64,000 nt of DNA, taken from positions 1-64,000 of the forward strand of contig NZ_MLHN01000016.1 in the NCBI RefSeq assembly GCF_001999285.1. The letters are read 5' to 3'. Origin of the DNA: Rodentibacter genomosp. 1 (lineage in GTDB: Bacteria > Pseudomonadota > Gammaproteobacteria > Enterobacterales > Pasteurellaceae). Below, one piece after another: positions 9,523 through 20,200 of the stretch. How positions within the stretch are numbered: position 1 is the first letter of the stretch; every line of letters starts with the position of its first letter. The notes beneath the pieces are model-generated. The model had not been told where the DNA came from and did no database searches. It was given only the letters and a program-made list of their open reading frames with translations. The position numbers and the translations under genes were made by a program.

Positions 9523-10383
9523 TTATTTTTGATAACGAATTAAGCCTTCTTGTTGTGTGGTTGCAACTAATGTTCCATCCAGTGAAAAAATTTGCCCACG
9601 AGCTAATCCACGTCCGGCAAAAGCGTTATTACTTTCGATTGCATGAAGATGCCAATTATTCAAGTCAAATGGGCGATGAAACCAAATACTGTGATCAATC
9701 GTCGCCACTTTCATTCCCTGTTGTAGAAAACCTTTCTCATGAGGGTGAAGTGTGGTCAAGAGACAGTGAAAATCAGAAAAATAGGCAAGCAAACACTGCT
9801 GTATGGCAAGATCAAGATATGCCTTACCCTGTGTTCTAAACCATGAATATTGTTCCGCCGGTAATTTCACACCATTGAACGGATTATTGAGATATTTTGT
9901 CTGTATCTCAAAAGGACGTTCAGCCATAAATTTCTCTTTTAATGATTCAGGCAGGGCGGATGCCATTTTTTGTATCATTGCGTTTTCGTCAATGAACTTT
10001 TCAGGTAACTCGACATCCGGCATTTTATTTTGATGATCAAAACCTTCTTCATATACTTGGAAGGATGTGGTGATATGACAAATAGGCTTGTTATGCTGAA
10101 CTGCTTTTACCTTAAGAGTTGAAAAGTTTCTCCCTTCACGTAGCGTTTCCACATCGTAAATAATTGGATATTGACTATCACCCGGTGCAAGAAAATAGGC
10201 ATGGCATGAATGTAAAAGTCGATCTTTCGGCGCAACCTGCATCGCCGCAGACAGCGCCTGTGCCACCACTTGCCCGCCAAATACTTGACGAAGCCCTAAA
10301 TCTTGGCTTTCTCCACGAAAAATCAAATCATCAATTTGTTTAAGTTTAAGCAGATGAATTAAATGATTAAGCGCTCCTGACAT
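9523..10383 (-). CDS. tesB: Acyl-CoA thioesterase II
   Basis: TesB hydrolyses medium- and long-chain acyl-CoA to free fatty acid and CoA. I place the start at the ATG at 10383 (MSGALNHLIHLL), preceded by an AGGGAA ribosome binding site. This gives 286 residues, the same as E. coli TesB; the frame stays open 20 codons further upstream across an uptake signal, which is unlikely to be coding. Double hot-dog fold motifs are visible: FRGQ-like FRGESQDLGLRQVFGGQVV near the N-terminus, IDHSIWFHRPF, and the C-terminal TTQQEGLIR that holds the catalytic glutamine. Confidence 0.95.
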   Translation of the reverse strand: MSGALNHLIHLLKLKQIDDLIFRGESQDLGLRQVFGGQVVAQALSAAMQVAPKDRLLHSCHAYFLAPGDSQYPIIYDVETLREGRNFSTLKVKAVQHNKPICHITTSFQVYEEGFDHQNKMPDVELPEKFIDENAMIQKMASALPESLKEKFMAERPFEIQTKYLNNPFNGVKLPAEQYSWFRTQGKAYLDLAIQQCLLAYFSDFHCLLTTLHPHEKGFLQQGMKVATIDHSIWFHRPFDLNNWHLHAIESNNAFAGRGLARGQIFSLDGTLVATTQQEGLIRYQK

Positions 10384-10497
10384 TTTGCTTTCCCTGTTGA
10401 ATAAAAGTGCGGTTATTTTAACGAAGATTTTAGGGAATACCAAAAGTTAACAGATGGAGTTTCAATCCCTTTAGAGCGGGCGGGGACTTTCGACTTA

Positions 10498-10538
10498 ATA
10501 AAAAAGCGATTGTAAATTTTATATGATTCCAATCGCTT
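10498..10538 (-). terminator. Terminator after nrdD
   Basis: The arms AAGCGATTG (10504-10512) and CAATCGCTT (10530-10538) form a hairpin with a T-run on the minus strand, 20 bp beyond the nrdD stop. Confidence 0.75.
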
Positions 10539-10556
10539 GTGCGATTAAGTGTCAGG

Positions 10557-12680
10557 TTATAGGTGTTTCACTCGACGTTTCACCTCTTCCTGTTTTCCGG
10601 CATTAAAAGGGCGTGCATCAGGGCTGCCTAGATAACCGCATACACGGCGGGTAACCGATACTTTACTGCTGTCGTGATTACCGCATTTCGGGCAAACGAA
10701 ACCTTTGCTGGTGCATTCAAATTCCCCGGTGAAACCGCATTCGTAGCATTCGTCAATTGGCGTGTTGGTACCGTAATAAGGGACACGGTCGTAGCTGTAA
10801 TCCCACACATCTTCCAGTGCTTTTAAGTTATGTTGGATATTCGGATATTCGCCATAGCAAATAAATCCACCACTGGCTAAAGGTGGGTAAGGCATTTCAA
10901 AATCCAATTTATCGTAAGGATTGACTTTCTTTTCTACATCTAAATGATAGCTGTTGGTATAGTAGCCTTTATCTGTGACACCCTCAATCACGCCAAATTG
11001 TTTGGTATCCAAACGGCAGAAACGGTCGCATAAATTTTCACTCGGTGTGGAATAGAGGCTGAAAGCATAGCCCGTTTCTTGTTGCCATTGTTTCACAGCA
11101 CGATGCAAATGACGAACAATCTCAATTCCTTTTTCACGTAATTGTGCATCATCAAAAATATGGCCTTTGTGATAAAGAGCATTGACGGTTTCGTGAATAC
11201 CAATGTAACCGAGTGAAATGGAGGCTCGTCCATTTTTGAAAATTTGGGCAACATGATCATCGGCATTTAAACGTACCCCACAAGCGCCTTCCATATAAAG
11301 AATTGGCGCGACACGGGCTTTCGTATTTTCAAGTCGGGCTATTCTTGTCATTAAGGCTTTTTTGGCGATAGCAAGGCGCTCATCCAAAGTGCGGTAGAAT
11401 TCTGTCTCATTTTTTGATTCTAAAGCGATACGAGGTAGATTCAGGCTTACCACGCCCAAATTGTTACGCCCATCGTGAATTTCCTTACCCTGTTCTTCAT
11501 AAGCGCCTAAGAAACTCCGACAGCCCATTGGCGCTTTGAAAGAACCTGTTACTTTCACGACCTGATCGTAATTAAGAATATCCGGATACATCCGTTTAGA
11601 GGCACATTCAAGCGCCAGTTGTTTAATATCATAATTTGGCTCGCCTTTTGCTTGGTTAAGCCCTTTTTTAATGGTGAACACGAGTTTTGGAAAAACCGGT
11701 GTTTTATGATTTTTACCCAAACCACGAATACGGTTTTTTAAAATCGATTGTTGAATTAAACGGGCTTGCCAACTTGTGCCTAGACCGAATCCAAAGGTCA
11801 CAAAAGGCGTTTGCCCATTTGAGGTATGTAAGGTGTTCACTTCATACTCTAGAGATTGAAAGGCATCAAAGCATTCTTTTTCAATCAACGCTTTTGCATA
11901 GCCTTCTGCATCCGGTACTTGCCATTCTTGGGCATTTTTTAAATGCTTTTCATAACTTAACTGTACATAGGGGGCCAGTACTTCATCAATACGATTAATG
12001 GTGGTGCCACCGTAAATATGGCTGGCAACTTGTGCAATGATTTGTGCCGTCACAGCGGTTGCCGTACCAATGGATTTGGGTGGTTCAATTTCGGCATTGC
12101 CCATTTTGAACCCTTGGGAGAGCATGCCTTTTAAATCCACTAACATACAGTTGAACATTGGGAAAAACGGTGCATAGTCCAAATCATGATAATGAATTTC
12201 TCCTTTTTCGTGTGCTTCGACTACATCACGTGGCAGGATATGATGTTTGGCGTAATGTTTTGCCACAATACCGGCGAGTAAATCCCGTTGGGTCGGAATG
12301 ACTTTTGCATCCTTGTTAGCATTCTCATTTAATAATTCTACATTGCTTTGCTCAATTAATCCCTCAATCTCCTTGGTGAGTTTGCTGCGTTTTTCACGGG
12401 CTAAATCGCGATCATGGCGATATTCAATATAAGCACGTGCTATTTGAGGATAGCGACTTGCCATTAATTTATCTTCAACGATTTTTTGAATTTGATTGAT
12501 GTCGATTTCTTGTTGATGATGGGTAAAAATTTCATTTCCCACGTCATGTCCAATTTGATGACAATAAAATTCATCATGAATATTGACCGCACTTGAGGCT
12601 TTTTTGATGGCGTGAATAATGCGTTGAATTTCAAAGTCCGCACGTGAGCCATCGCGTTTGATAACGCTAAAACTATTCAT
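10557..12680 (-). CDS. nrdD: Anaerobic ribonucleoside-triphosphate reductase (class III)
   Basis: NrdD reduces ribonucleoside triphosphates to deoxy forms under anaerobic conditions using a glycyl radical. The ATG at 12680 has a TTGGAG ribosome binding site and gives 707 residues; a TTG four codons upstream is not preferred. An ATP-cone spans about residues 5-95 (SFSVIKRDGSRADFEIQRI). The C-terminal zinc site has two C-x-x-C pairs (CYECG and CPKCG), and the radical loop RRVCGYLG places the radical glycine at residue 682. The activase gene nrdG is not adjacent. Two NrdR boxes and an FNR-like site lie upstream. Confidence 0.97.
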   Translation of the reverse strand: MNSFSVIKRDGSRADFEIQRIIHAIKKASSAVNIHDEFYCHQIGHDVGNEIFTHHQQEIDINQIQKIVEDKLMASRYPQIARAYIEYRHDRDLAREKRSKLTKEIEGLIEQSNVELLNENANKDAKVIPTQRDLLAGIVAKHYAKHHILPRDVVEAHEKGEIHYHDLDYAPFFPMFNCMLVDLKGMLSQGFKMGNAEIEPPKSIGTATAVTAQIIAQVASHIYGGTTINRIDEVLAPYVQLSYEKHLKNAQEWQVPDAEGYAKALIEKECFDAFQSLEYEVNTLHTSNGQTPFVTFGFGLGTSWQARLIQQSILKNRIRGLGKNHKTPVFPKLVFTIKKGLNQAKGEPNYDIKQLALECASKRMYPDILNYDQVVKVTGSFKAPMGCRSFLGAYEEQGKEIHDGRNNLGVVSLNLPRIALESKNETEFYRTLDERLAIAKKALMTRIARLENTKARVAPILYMEGACGVRLNADDHVAQIFKNGRASISLGYIGIHETVNALYHKGHIFDDAQLREKGIEIVRHLHRAVKQWQQETGYAFSLYSTPSENLCDRFCRLDTKQFGVIEGVTDKGYYTNSYHLDVEKKVNPYDKLDFEMPYPPLASGGFICYGEYPNIQHNLKALEDVWDYSYDRVPYYGTNTPIDECYECGFTGEFECTSKGFVCPKCGNHDSSKVSVTRRVCGYLGSPDARPFNAGKQEEVKRRVKHL

Positions 12681-12718
12681 TGTATACTCCAAGATATAGT
12701 ATGTTTAAAATGCGTGGC

Positions 12719-12734
12719 ATACTATATATAGGTA
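12719..12734. promoter_or_regulatory. NrdR box 1 upstream of nrdD
   Basis: ATACTATATATAGGTA matches the NrdR consensus ACACWATATATWGTGT at 12 of 16 positions. Its centre is 32 bp from box 2, about three helical turns, the usual spacing for paired NrdR boxes. NrdR represses ribonucleotide reductase genes in response to dATP/ATP. Confidence 0.75.
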
Positions 12735-12750
12735 AAATAATATAATCAAC

Positions 12751-12766
12751 ACACAATATGTAGTGT
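12751..12766. promoter_or_regulatory. NrdR box 2 upstream of nrdD
   Basis: ACACAATATGTAGTGT agrees with the NrdR consensus at all but one position and is a near-perfect palindrome. It is paired with the box at 12719-12734. Confidence 0.85.
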
Positions 12767-12868
12767 TTTTTGTTTTGTTTTACAGATAGAAATAGGGTAG
12801 TGCCTTGATTTCAAAGGGGAGAGGTGAATTTTTTGTATGAGAATTAATCTCAAATAAATGTTATTTTT

Positions 12869-12882
12869 GTGATCTTGATCAA
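12869..12882. promoter_or_regulatory. FNR-like site upstream of nrdD
   Basis: GTGATCTTGATCAA matches the FNR consensus TTGAT-N4-ATCAA at 9 of 10 fixed positions. It lies about 190 bp before the nrdD start in the nrdD-grpE gap. Anaerobic activation of nrdD by FNR is known in E. coli; here it is inferred. Confidence 0.55.
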
Positions 12883-12907
12883 GATTTTATATAAGAACAG
12901 CGGAGCA

Positions 12908-12938
12908 ATAAAAAACGGTCGAAAAATCGACCGCACTT
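12908..12938 (-). terminator. Terminator after grpE that incorporates an uptake signal
   Basis: The arms CGGTCGA and TCGACCG form a hairpin with an A-run on the plus strand, which is a T-run after grpE on the minus strand. The right arm overlaps the uptake signal at 12930-12938. Confidence 0.75.
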
Positions 12939-12956
12939 TTATTTCAGTTACAAAGA

Positions 12957-13541
12957 TTATGCTGCGACCATCACCATGGCGGGACGAATAACACGCCCGT
13001 TTAAAGTATAGCCTTTCTGTAAAACTGTCGTAATTTGGTTAGATTCAAATCCTTCAGCCGGTTGCATTGAAATAGCTTGGTGTAAATCAGGGTTGAATAC
13101 CTCACCGACTACACCTACCGCTTCAACACCAAAGCGACCGACAGTTGAAATGAGTTCTTTTAAGGTGAGTTCTACGCCATCAAATAACGCCTTTATACTT
13201 TCATCCTCGGTGTTAGCCGGCGTAGCAAGTGCTCGTTCTAAATTGTCAATCGTATTTAAAATATCTTTTGAGAATTTTTCTAAGGCAAATTTATGGGCTT
13301 TTTCTATGTCTTGCTCTGTACGGCGACGAATATTGTCAATTTCTGCACGGGTACGGAGTAAAAGATCTTGCTCTTTTTTAGCGGTTTCTTCAACTTGTGC
13401 TTTAAGTTGTTCCTCAAGCTCCTGAACACGGGCAATGGCTTCTTCTAAAGGATCATCGGATTGTGCTTGCTCAACATTCTCTTGTTGCGTTTCTTCAACA
13501 ATTTCTTCATTCGCATTAAATTTTTGTTCTTGTTCAGACAT
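12957..13541 (-). CDS. grpE: Nucleotide exchange factor GrpE
   Basis: GrpE releases ADP from DnaK and so drives the Hsp70 cycle. The start at 13541 ([13 protein letters not shown]) has a GGAGA ribosome binding site and gives 194 residues; an upstream in-frame ATG would add 11 residues. Residues 1-45 are acidic and disordered, 45-110 form a long coiled coil ([20 protein letters not shown]), and the C-terminal beta domain shows [20 protein letters not shown] and [11 protein letters not shown]. It is divergent from nadK, as in H. influenzae and enterobacteria. I saw no clear heat-shock promoter. Confidence 0.96.
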   Translation of the reverse strand: MSEQEQKFNANEEIVEETQQENVEQAQSDDPLEEAIARVQELEEQLKAQVEETAKKEQDLLLRTRAEIDNIRRRTEQDIEKAHKFALEKFSKDILNTIDNLERALATPANTEDESIKALFDGVELTLKELISTVGRFGVEAVGVVGEVFNPDLHQAISMQPAEGFESNQITTVLQKGYTLNGRVIRPAMVMVAA

Positions 13542-13658
13542 TTTGTTCTCCATTAATTCAAAAATTGGCGACATTTTAGCAAAATTAAAGTGCTATGTAA
13601 TATAATGGCAAAAATTTTGAATTCAAGTGCGGTTGATATTCCGCCTAAATTAATGAAG

Positions 13659-14549
13659 ATGAACGAACTACATAACTCCTTTAAAATTATTGGCTTAGCA
13701 GGGAAACCACGTAATGACGTGAATCTGCAAATGCACAAAAATGTGTACCATTGGCTAATTGAGCGTGGCTATCAGGTATTAGTTGAAAAAGAGGTCGCAG
13801 AAAAACTTGAGTTTCCTGAACACACACTGGCGACATTAGAGCAAATCGGGCAGCTGGCACAGCTTGTGATTGTAATTGGGGGAGATGGTAATATGCTTGG
13901 ACGTGCGCGTATTCTTGCAAAATATAATATTCCTCTTATCGGAATTAACCGTGGTAACCTTGGTTTTTTAACGGATATCGACCCGAAAAATGCTTATGCC
14001 CAATTAGAAGCCTGTTTAGAACGAGGCGAATTTTTTGTGGAAGAGCGTTTTCTCTTTGAAGCCCAAATTGAGCAAAATGGAGAAATTATTGCTAAAGGAA
14101 ATGCAATTAATGAGGCTGTTATTCACCCTGCAAAAATTGCACATATGATTGATTTCCATGTGTATATTAATGATAAATTTGCTTTTTCTCAGCGTTCTGA
14201 CGGGTTAATTGTTTCGACCCCAACAGGATCAACGGCTTATTCCCTTTCCGCTGGAGGGCCGATTTTAACACCAAATTTAAATGCGATTGCGTTAGTGCCA
14301 ATGTTTCCTCACACACTTTCATCACGCCCTCTCGTTATTGATGGCGACAGTAAAATTTCTATCCGTTTTGCCGAGCATAATACCTCTCAGTTGGAAGTGG
14401 GGTGTGATAGCCAAATTGCATTGGGCTTTTCACCGGATGATGTGGTTCATATTGAAAAAAGCAAACATAAATTACGTTTGCTTCATCTAAAAAATTATAA
14501 TTATTACAACGTATTAAGTACAAAGTTGGGCTGGTTAAAAAATTTCTAA
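13659..14549 (+). CDS. nadK: NAD kinase
   Basis: NadK phosphorylates NAD to NADP. The chosen ATG ([17 protein letters not shown]) gives 296 residues and lines up with the E. coli start (292 residues). The frame stays open to a GTG at 13590 and an ATG at 13605, but that stretch contains an uptake signal at 13625 and lacks family similarity. Motifs seen are the [11 protein letters not shown] loop, NEAVIHP and [16 protein letters not shown]. No strong ribosome binding site marks any of the candidates, so the start is less certain than the gene. Confidence 0.93.
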   Translation: MNELHNSFKIIGLAGKPRNDVNLQMHKNVYHWLIERGYQVLVEKEVAEKLEFPEHTLATLEQIGQLAQLVIVIGGDGNMLGRARILAKYNIPLIGINRGNLGFLTDIDPKNAYAQLEACLERGEFFVEERFLFEAQIEQNGEIIAKGNAINEAVIHPAKIAHMIDFHVYINDKFAFSQRSDGLIVSTPTGSTAYSLSAGGPILTPNLNAIALVPMFPHTLSSRPLVIDGDSKISIRFAEHNTSQLEVGCDSQIALGFSPDDVVHIEKSKHKLRLLHLKNYNYYNVLSTKLGWLKNF

Positions 14550-14559
14550 ATAAAATCTT

Positions 14560-14579
14560 TACTGTATATTGAAACAGTA
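14560..14579. promoter_or_regulatory. LexA (SOS) box upstream of recN
   Basis: TACTGTATATTGAAACAGTA matches the enterobacterial LexA consensus TACTGTATATNNANNCAGTA at every fixed position. It is 37 bp before the recN ATG, so recN is very likely SOS-induced. A second, one-sided half site (ATATACAGTA at 14592-14601) follows between the box and the gene. Confidence 0.93.
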
Positions 14580-14616
14580 TTAATATAATAAATATACAGT
14601 AAACAAGGATTTTATT

Positions 14617-16293
14617 ATGCTTACCCAACTTACTATTAATAATTTTGCGATTGTTCGTCAGCTAGATGTTGAATTCGCCAAAGGAATGTCTGTGATTACC
14701 GGTGAAACCGGTGCCGGTAAATCCATTGCTATTGATGCTTTGGGTTTATGTTTAGGACAACGTGTAGAAAGTTCAATGGTAAGAGATGGGCAAGAACGTG
14801 CTGAGATTTGTGCGAGTTTTCACCTTGCTCCCCATAATCCTGCTTATCATTGGTTACAGGAACAAGAATTACAGGATTCCGAAAATCCTTTCGAATGTAT
14901 TTTACGCCGGGTGATCAATGCTGACGGTCGCTCCAAAGCATTTATCAATAGCACACCTGTTTCTGCGGCTCAACTTAAAGAAATTGGGCAGTATCTTATT
15001 CATATTAATGGCCAACATGCCTCCCAACTTCTACTTAAAAATGACTACCAACTTCAATTAGTCGATAGCTTTGCACAACATGCTGATTTGCTCAACCAAA
15101 TGCGTGATGACTATCGGGCATGGAAAAATTTACAAACTCAAGTTAAGACATTTCAGCAAAAAATAGCGGAAAATGAATCAAGAAAGCAACTGTTACAATA
15201 CCAAGTTGAAGAATTAGATGAATTTAATCTTCGTCCAAATGAATACCTCGAATTAGAAGAAGAACAATGTCGTTTATCGAATAGTGAACAGCTTACTCAG
15301 CTTTCTCAATCTGCCTTACAAATTTTAAGTGAAAATGAAACGGTGAATATTGATACGATGCTATATCGTACTACTCAATATATTGATGAGCTTGTTGAGC
15401 TTGATCCCCGTTATGCGGATGTGCAAAATTTATTAAATGAAGCGTTGATTCAAGTGCAGGAGGCCACAAATGAAGTGCAGCATTTGTCATCAAATATTGA
15501 ACAAGATCCCATGTTATTGCAAGAAATCGAACAGCGTATGGGGCAAGCATTACAGCTGGCAAGAAAACATAATGTAAAACCTGAAGAATTGGTCGAGTGG
15601 CATAAAAAATTAAAAGAAGAATTGACCGCACTTTTAGATTTTTCTGAAAGTGAAGAATGGTTGATTGCACAAGAAAAAGTGGCTTTTACACAAATGCAAG
15701 CAACAGCGGGGGCATTAACCGCAAGCCGGCAAAAATCAGCCAATACATTAGCAAAACAAGTGACCGCTTCCATTAAACAGCTTGCAATGGAAAATGCGGA
15801 ATTTTATGTAGAAGTCAAAACTGATGATGAAAAAATCACTTCTAACGGTGCGGATCAAATTATTTTTACTTTACGCAGTAACTTAGGACAACAGCCTCAA
15901 CCATTGGCAAAAGTCGCCTCGGGTGGTGAGCTTTCCCGAATTTCATTGGCTATTCAAGTATTAACTTCAGATCAATCTGCGATTTCTACGCTAATCTTTG
16001 ATGAAGTGGATGTAGGAATTAGCGGTTCAACGGCGAGTGTTGTGGGGAAATTATTACGTCAGTTGGGAAATAAATGCCAAGTGCTTTGTGTCACGCATTT
16101 ACCACAAGTTGCTTGTTGTGGGCATCACCAATTTAATGTTGAAAAATTTACAGTCGATGAAAAAACAGAAACTAAAATGACCGCTCTTTCACAGGAAGAA
16201 CGCATTTCTGCGTTGGCTCGTTTACTAGGGGGAAGCCAAGTAACAGAGCTTGCATTGGCAAATGCGAAAGAAATGTTGGATTTAGTGGTGTAG
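14617..16293 (+). CDS. recN: DNA repair protein RecN
   Basis: RecN is an SMC-like ATPase that acts early in recombinational repair of double-strand breaks. The 558-residue protein has Walker A GETGAGKS at residues 29-36, a central coiled coil of about 150-350, the ABC signature VASGGELSRISLAIQV, and Walker B with Asp462-Glu463 (LIFDEVDVGISG). Length matches the E. coli protein (553). A perfect LexA box precedes it. It lies 67 bp downstream of nadK, as in E. coli. Confidence 0.97.
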   Translation: MLTQLTINNFAIVRQLDVEFAKGMSVITGETGAGKSIAIDALGLCLGQRVESSMVRDGQERAEICASFHLAPHNPAYHWLQEQELQDSENPFECILRRVINADGRSKAFINSTPVSAAQLKEIGQYLIHINGQHASQLLLKNDYQLQLVDSFAQHADLLNQMRDDYRAWKNLQTQVKTFQQKIAENESRKQLLQYQVEELDEFNLRPNEYLELEEEQCRLSNSEQLTQLSQSALQILSENETVNIDTMLYRTTQYIDELVELDPRYADVQNLLNEALIQVQEATNEVQHLSSNIEQDPMLLQEIEQRMGQALQLARKHNVKPEELVEWHKKLKEELTALLDFSESEEWLIAQEKVAFTQMQATAGALTASRQKSANTLAKQVTASIKQLAMENAEFYVEVKTDDEKITSNGADQIIFTLRSNLGQQPQPLAKVASGGELSRISLAIQVLTSDQSAISTLIFDEVDVGISGSTASVVGKLLRQLGNKCQVLCVTHLPQVACCGHHQFNVEKFTVDEKTETKMTALSQEERISALARLLGGSQVTELALANAKEMLDLVV

Positions 16294-16337
16294 TAAAATC
16301 GTAGAGAATAAAAGGTACAGTAAATTTAAGAAGTTGT

Positions 16338-16343
16338 TATAAT
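16338..16343 (+). promoter_or_regulatory. Possible -10 element for the DUF441-DUF423-hrpA genes
   Basis: A perfect TATAAT lies 50 bp before the DUF441 gene. The -35 region at the right spacing (GTACAG) is weak, so this is only a candidate. Confidence 0.3.
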
Positions 16344-16393
16344 CCACGACCTTATATTTCTAAAACGCACTTTATCAGTCATTTAGGAGAGGT

Positions 16394-16843
16394 ATGTCAT
16401 TACAATTCAATATGATCGCCTTATTATTGGTGATCCTCATTATTCTCGGTATTGTAAGCCATAACAGTGCCATCACTGTTTCCGCCGCCGTGTTGTTGAT
16501 TATGCAACAAACTTTTTTATCTGAATATATCCCGTTCTTGGAAAAATACGGTTTAAAAATTGGTATTATCATTCTTACTGCCGGTGTATTAAGTCCGCTG
16601 GTTTCAGGAAAAATCAAACTCCCTAATTTGGCGGATTTTCTAAGCTGGAAAATGGCGCTTTCTATTATTGTTGGCGTATTTGTGGCATGGTTGGCTGGAA
16701 AAGGCGTTTCGCTGATGGGAGAACAACCTGTATTAGTTACCGGGTTATTAATTGGCACAGTGGCAGGCGTAGCCTTTCTTGGAGGGATTCCCGTTGGACC
16801 GCTTATTGCAGCAGGTATGCTGGCACTATTATTAGGAAAATAA
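16394..16843 (+). CDS. DUF441/UPF0756 membrane protein (YeaL family)
   Basis: The 149-residue protein is very hydrophobic, with four to five membrane segments (about 5-40, 52-72, 85-105 and 112-147). It shows the family stretches [13 protein letters not shown] and [20 protein letters not shown]. Length and pattern match E. coli YeaL (148). Function is unknown. An AGGAGAGG ribosome binding site lies 5 bp before the ATG. The next gene starts 3 bp after its stop, so the two membrane proteins are probably made from one transcript. Confidence 0.9.
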   Translation: MSLQFNMIALLLVILIILGIVSHNSAITVSAAVLLIMQQTFLSEYIPFLEKYGLKIGIIILTAGVLSPLVSGKIKLPNLADFLSWKMALSIIVGVFVAWLAGKGVSLMGEQPVLVTGLLIGTVAGVAFLGGIPVGPLIAAGMLALLLGK

Positions 16844-16846
16844 TAA

Positions 16847-17221
16847 ATGAAAAACAAATGGTTATTTATTGCCGCATTAAGTGGCTTTTTCGGCGTAGCG
16901 TTAGGCGCATTTGCTGCTCATGGATTAACTCATATTTTGGATCACAAAGCGCTTGAATGGATTGATACCGGTCTGAAATATCAGCTGTTTCATACTTTAG
17001 CGATTTTAGCTGTCGGGCTGTCGGTATGGCAAAATGACAAATTTGCAAACTTAGCTGCAATGGCGTGGTCAGTGGGAATGGTATTTTTCTGTGGAAGTTT
17101 ATATGCCCTTGCCTTTGGTGTAAGTAAGATGGTCGTTTGGATGACACCAATTGGCGGGACTTTATTTTTAGTTGGCTGGTTTAGCCTAGCCTACGGCAGT
17201 TTCAAAAGTAAATCAGAATGA
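16847..17221 (+). CDS. DUF423 membrane protein (YgdD family)
   Basis: The 124-residue protein has four membrane segments and the DUF423 pattern: LSGFFGVALGAFAAHGL near the N-terminus and FHTLAILAVGL in the middle. Function is unknown. Its stop overlaps the hrpA start by 4 bp (ATGA). Confidence 0.9.
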   Translation: MKNKWLFIAALSGFFGVALGAFAAHGLTHILDHKALEWIDTGLKYQLFHTLAILAVGLSVWQNDKFANLAAMAWSVGMVFFCGSLYALAFGVSKMVVWMTPIGGTLFLVGWFSLAYGSFKSKSE

Positions 17222-20200
17222 AGAAAAGAACGATAAAATCCGAATTTAATTCTTTACAACAATCTCTTTTTTCTCAACTTGATAACTTGATGCTTGTGGA
17301 AAAGCGTCGGTTATTTTCGTGTATTCAGGGTATCGGTAAAATTAAAAACCAAGATACACAGCAAGCAGTGGCATTAGAAATTGAACAGCAAATTCAACAG
17401 GCAAAATTGCGTGTAGAACGGCGTGAAAGTGAGGTTAAAAATCCTATTGTTTTTCCTGAAGATCTCCCGGTTAGCCAACGTAGAAAAGAAATTGAAAAAC
17501 TGTTATCTGAGCATCAGGTTATTGTCGTAGCAGGGGAAACGGGATCGGGTAAAACGACACAATTGCCTAAAATGTGCTTAGAGTTAGGATTAGGTCGATT
17601 AGGGATGATCGGGCATACCCAGCCCCGCAGAATTGCTGCCCGTTCTGTTGCAACACGCATATCGGAAGAATTACAGACGGAGTTGGGCGATTTGGTGGGA
17701 TATAAAGTCCGTTTTAATGACCAAATCAGTGAGAATACCCAAATTAAACTCATGACCGATGGGATTTTGTTGGCAGAAATTCAAACAGATCGTTTCCTCA
17801 ATCAATATTCCTGTCTGATTATTGATGAAGCCCACGAACGCAGTTTAAATAATGATTTTATCCTCGGTTATCTCAAACAGCTTTTGCCACGTCGTCCGGA
17901 TTTAAAAGTCATTATTACTTCTGCAACCATTGATGTGGAACGCTTTTCTAAACATTTCAACCATGCACCGATCATTGAGGTATCCGGTAGAACTTATCCT
18001 GTGGAAGTGCGTTATCGCCCAATTGTTGATGAGGAAGATCAAGATCAGCTACAAGGCATTTTAAATGCAGTAGATGAGCTTCAGGCAGAAGGCCGAGGCG
18101 ATATTTTAATTTTTATGAATGGTGAGAGAGAAATTCGTGATACAGCAGAAGCGTTACAAAAACAAAATTTAAAACATACGGAAATTTTACCGCTCTTTGC
18201 TCGTCTTTCTGTTCAGGAACAAAACAGAATTTTCCATCCTAGTGGATTGAATCGTATCGTTCTTGCAACAAATGTGGCAGAAACCTCTCTTACTGTACCG
18301 GGGATTAAATATGTGATTGACCCTGGCACAGCTCGGATTTCCCGTTATAGCTATCGAACAAAAGTTCAACGTTTACCGATTGAACCGATTTCACAGGCTT
18401 CCGCTAATCAGCGTAAGGGGCGTTGCGGTCGTATGAGTGAAGGCATCTGTATTCGTCTTTATTCGGAAGAAGATTTTAATTCTCGCCCGGAATTTACCGA
18501 TCCGGAAATTCTACGCACGAATCTGGCTTCCGTGATTTTACAAATGACGGCATTAGGGTTAGATGATATTGAAGCATTTCCCTTTGTCGATGCACCGGAC
18601 AGACGGCATATCCAAGATGGGGTGAAATTGTTGGAAGAATTGGGTGCATTTGAAACCATTAAAACAAAGTTTGGTGAAAAACGACGATTGACCCAAACCG
18701 GTCGCCGGCTCGCCCAACTTCCAGTTGATCCTCGATTGGCAAAAATGTTGTTAAGTGCGGTCAATTTTGCCAGTGTTTATGAAGTGATGGTGATTGTTTC
18801 TGCGTTATCCATTCAAGATCCGCGTGAACGCCCAACAGAAAAACAGCAAGCGGCAGATGAAAAGCATCGTCGTTTTGCGGATAAAAAATCTGATTTCTTA
18901 GCTTTTTTGAATCTTTGGAATTATATTCAAGAACAGCAAAAAAACTTGAGTAAAAATCAATTCCGCCGCCAGTGTCAAAAAGACTTTTTAAATTACTTAC
19001 GCATCCGGGAATGGCAGGATATTTATCATCAAATTCGTCTTTCTGTGCGTGAAATGGGGCTACCGATTAATTCTGAAAAAGCAGAATATCAGCAAATTCA
19101 TACCGCACTTTTAAGTGGTTTATTGTCCCATATCGGACTGAAAGAGGTCGAAAAACAACAGTATCTTGGCGCGCGTAATGCCCATTTTGCAATTTTCCCT
19201 AACTCCGTACTTTTCAAAAAACAGCCGAAATGGGTGATGGCAGCGGAATTGGTGGAAACCTCAAAACTTTGGGGACGTATGGTGGCAGAGATTGAACCGG
19301 AATGGATTGAACCGCTTGCAGCGCATTTAGTGAAAAAATCTTATGCCGAGCCTCGGTGGTCAAAATCTAGAGGGGCTGTGATTGCGGATGAAAAAGTGAG
19401 TTTATACGGTGTGCCGATTGTTGTGGCAAGACCGGTAAATTATGGTGCTATTGATCCTGTTGTAAGCCGAGAGATTTTTATTCAATCTGCTTTAGTGGAA
19501 GGAAATTGGCATACTAAACATCATTTCTTCAAACAAAATCAACGGTTGATCAATGAAATAGAAGAACTGGAACACAAAAGTCGTCGTCGGGACATCTTGG
19601 TTGATGAGCGAACCCTTTTTGAATTTTACGATCAACGTATCGGTACAGAAGTGGTATCGCAAAAACATTTTGATACTTGGTGGAAAAAAGCCGCAAAACA
19701 GGATGCAGAGTTACTGAATTTTGAACGTGCGTTTCTGATTAATGAAGGGGCGGAGAAAGTAAGTCAACTGGATTTCCCAAATTTCTGGCATCAGGGGGAT
19801 CTGAAGTTCAAGCTCACTTATCAATTTGAGCCGGGGATAGAGGCGGATGGGGTAACGGTACATATCCCGTTGCCATTGCTGAATCAAGTAGAGATGACTG
19901 GATTTGACTGGCAAATTCCCGGGTTACGTGAGGAATTAGTGATTGCGTTGATTAAGTCACTGCCAAAATCATACCGACGTAATTTTGTTCCGGCTCCAAA
20001 TTATGCTCAAGCTTTTTTAGGCCGTGCGGTTCCTTTAGAAAAACCGTTATTGGATACGCTTATCTATGAATTGCGGCGGATGACGGGCGTCACCGTAGAT
20101 GCAGAGCATTGGAATTGGGTACAAATTCCAAGCCATTTAAAAATGACTTTCCGTGTTGTTGATGAAAAAGGGAAGAAAATTGCCGAATCTATGGATTTGG

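Noticed and set aside
10384-10443. N-terminal extension of tesB to an upstream ATG
   Set aside because: It crosses an uptake signal, has no ribosome binding site, and is absent from the E. coli protein of the same length as the shorter form.
16375-16857. 160-codon open frame on the minus strand over the DUF441 gene
   Set aside because: It is the antisense shadow of a hydrophobic gene with a clear ribosome binding site and family match. The shadow has no recognisable features.
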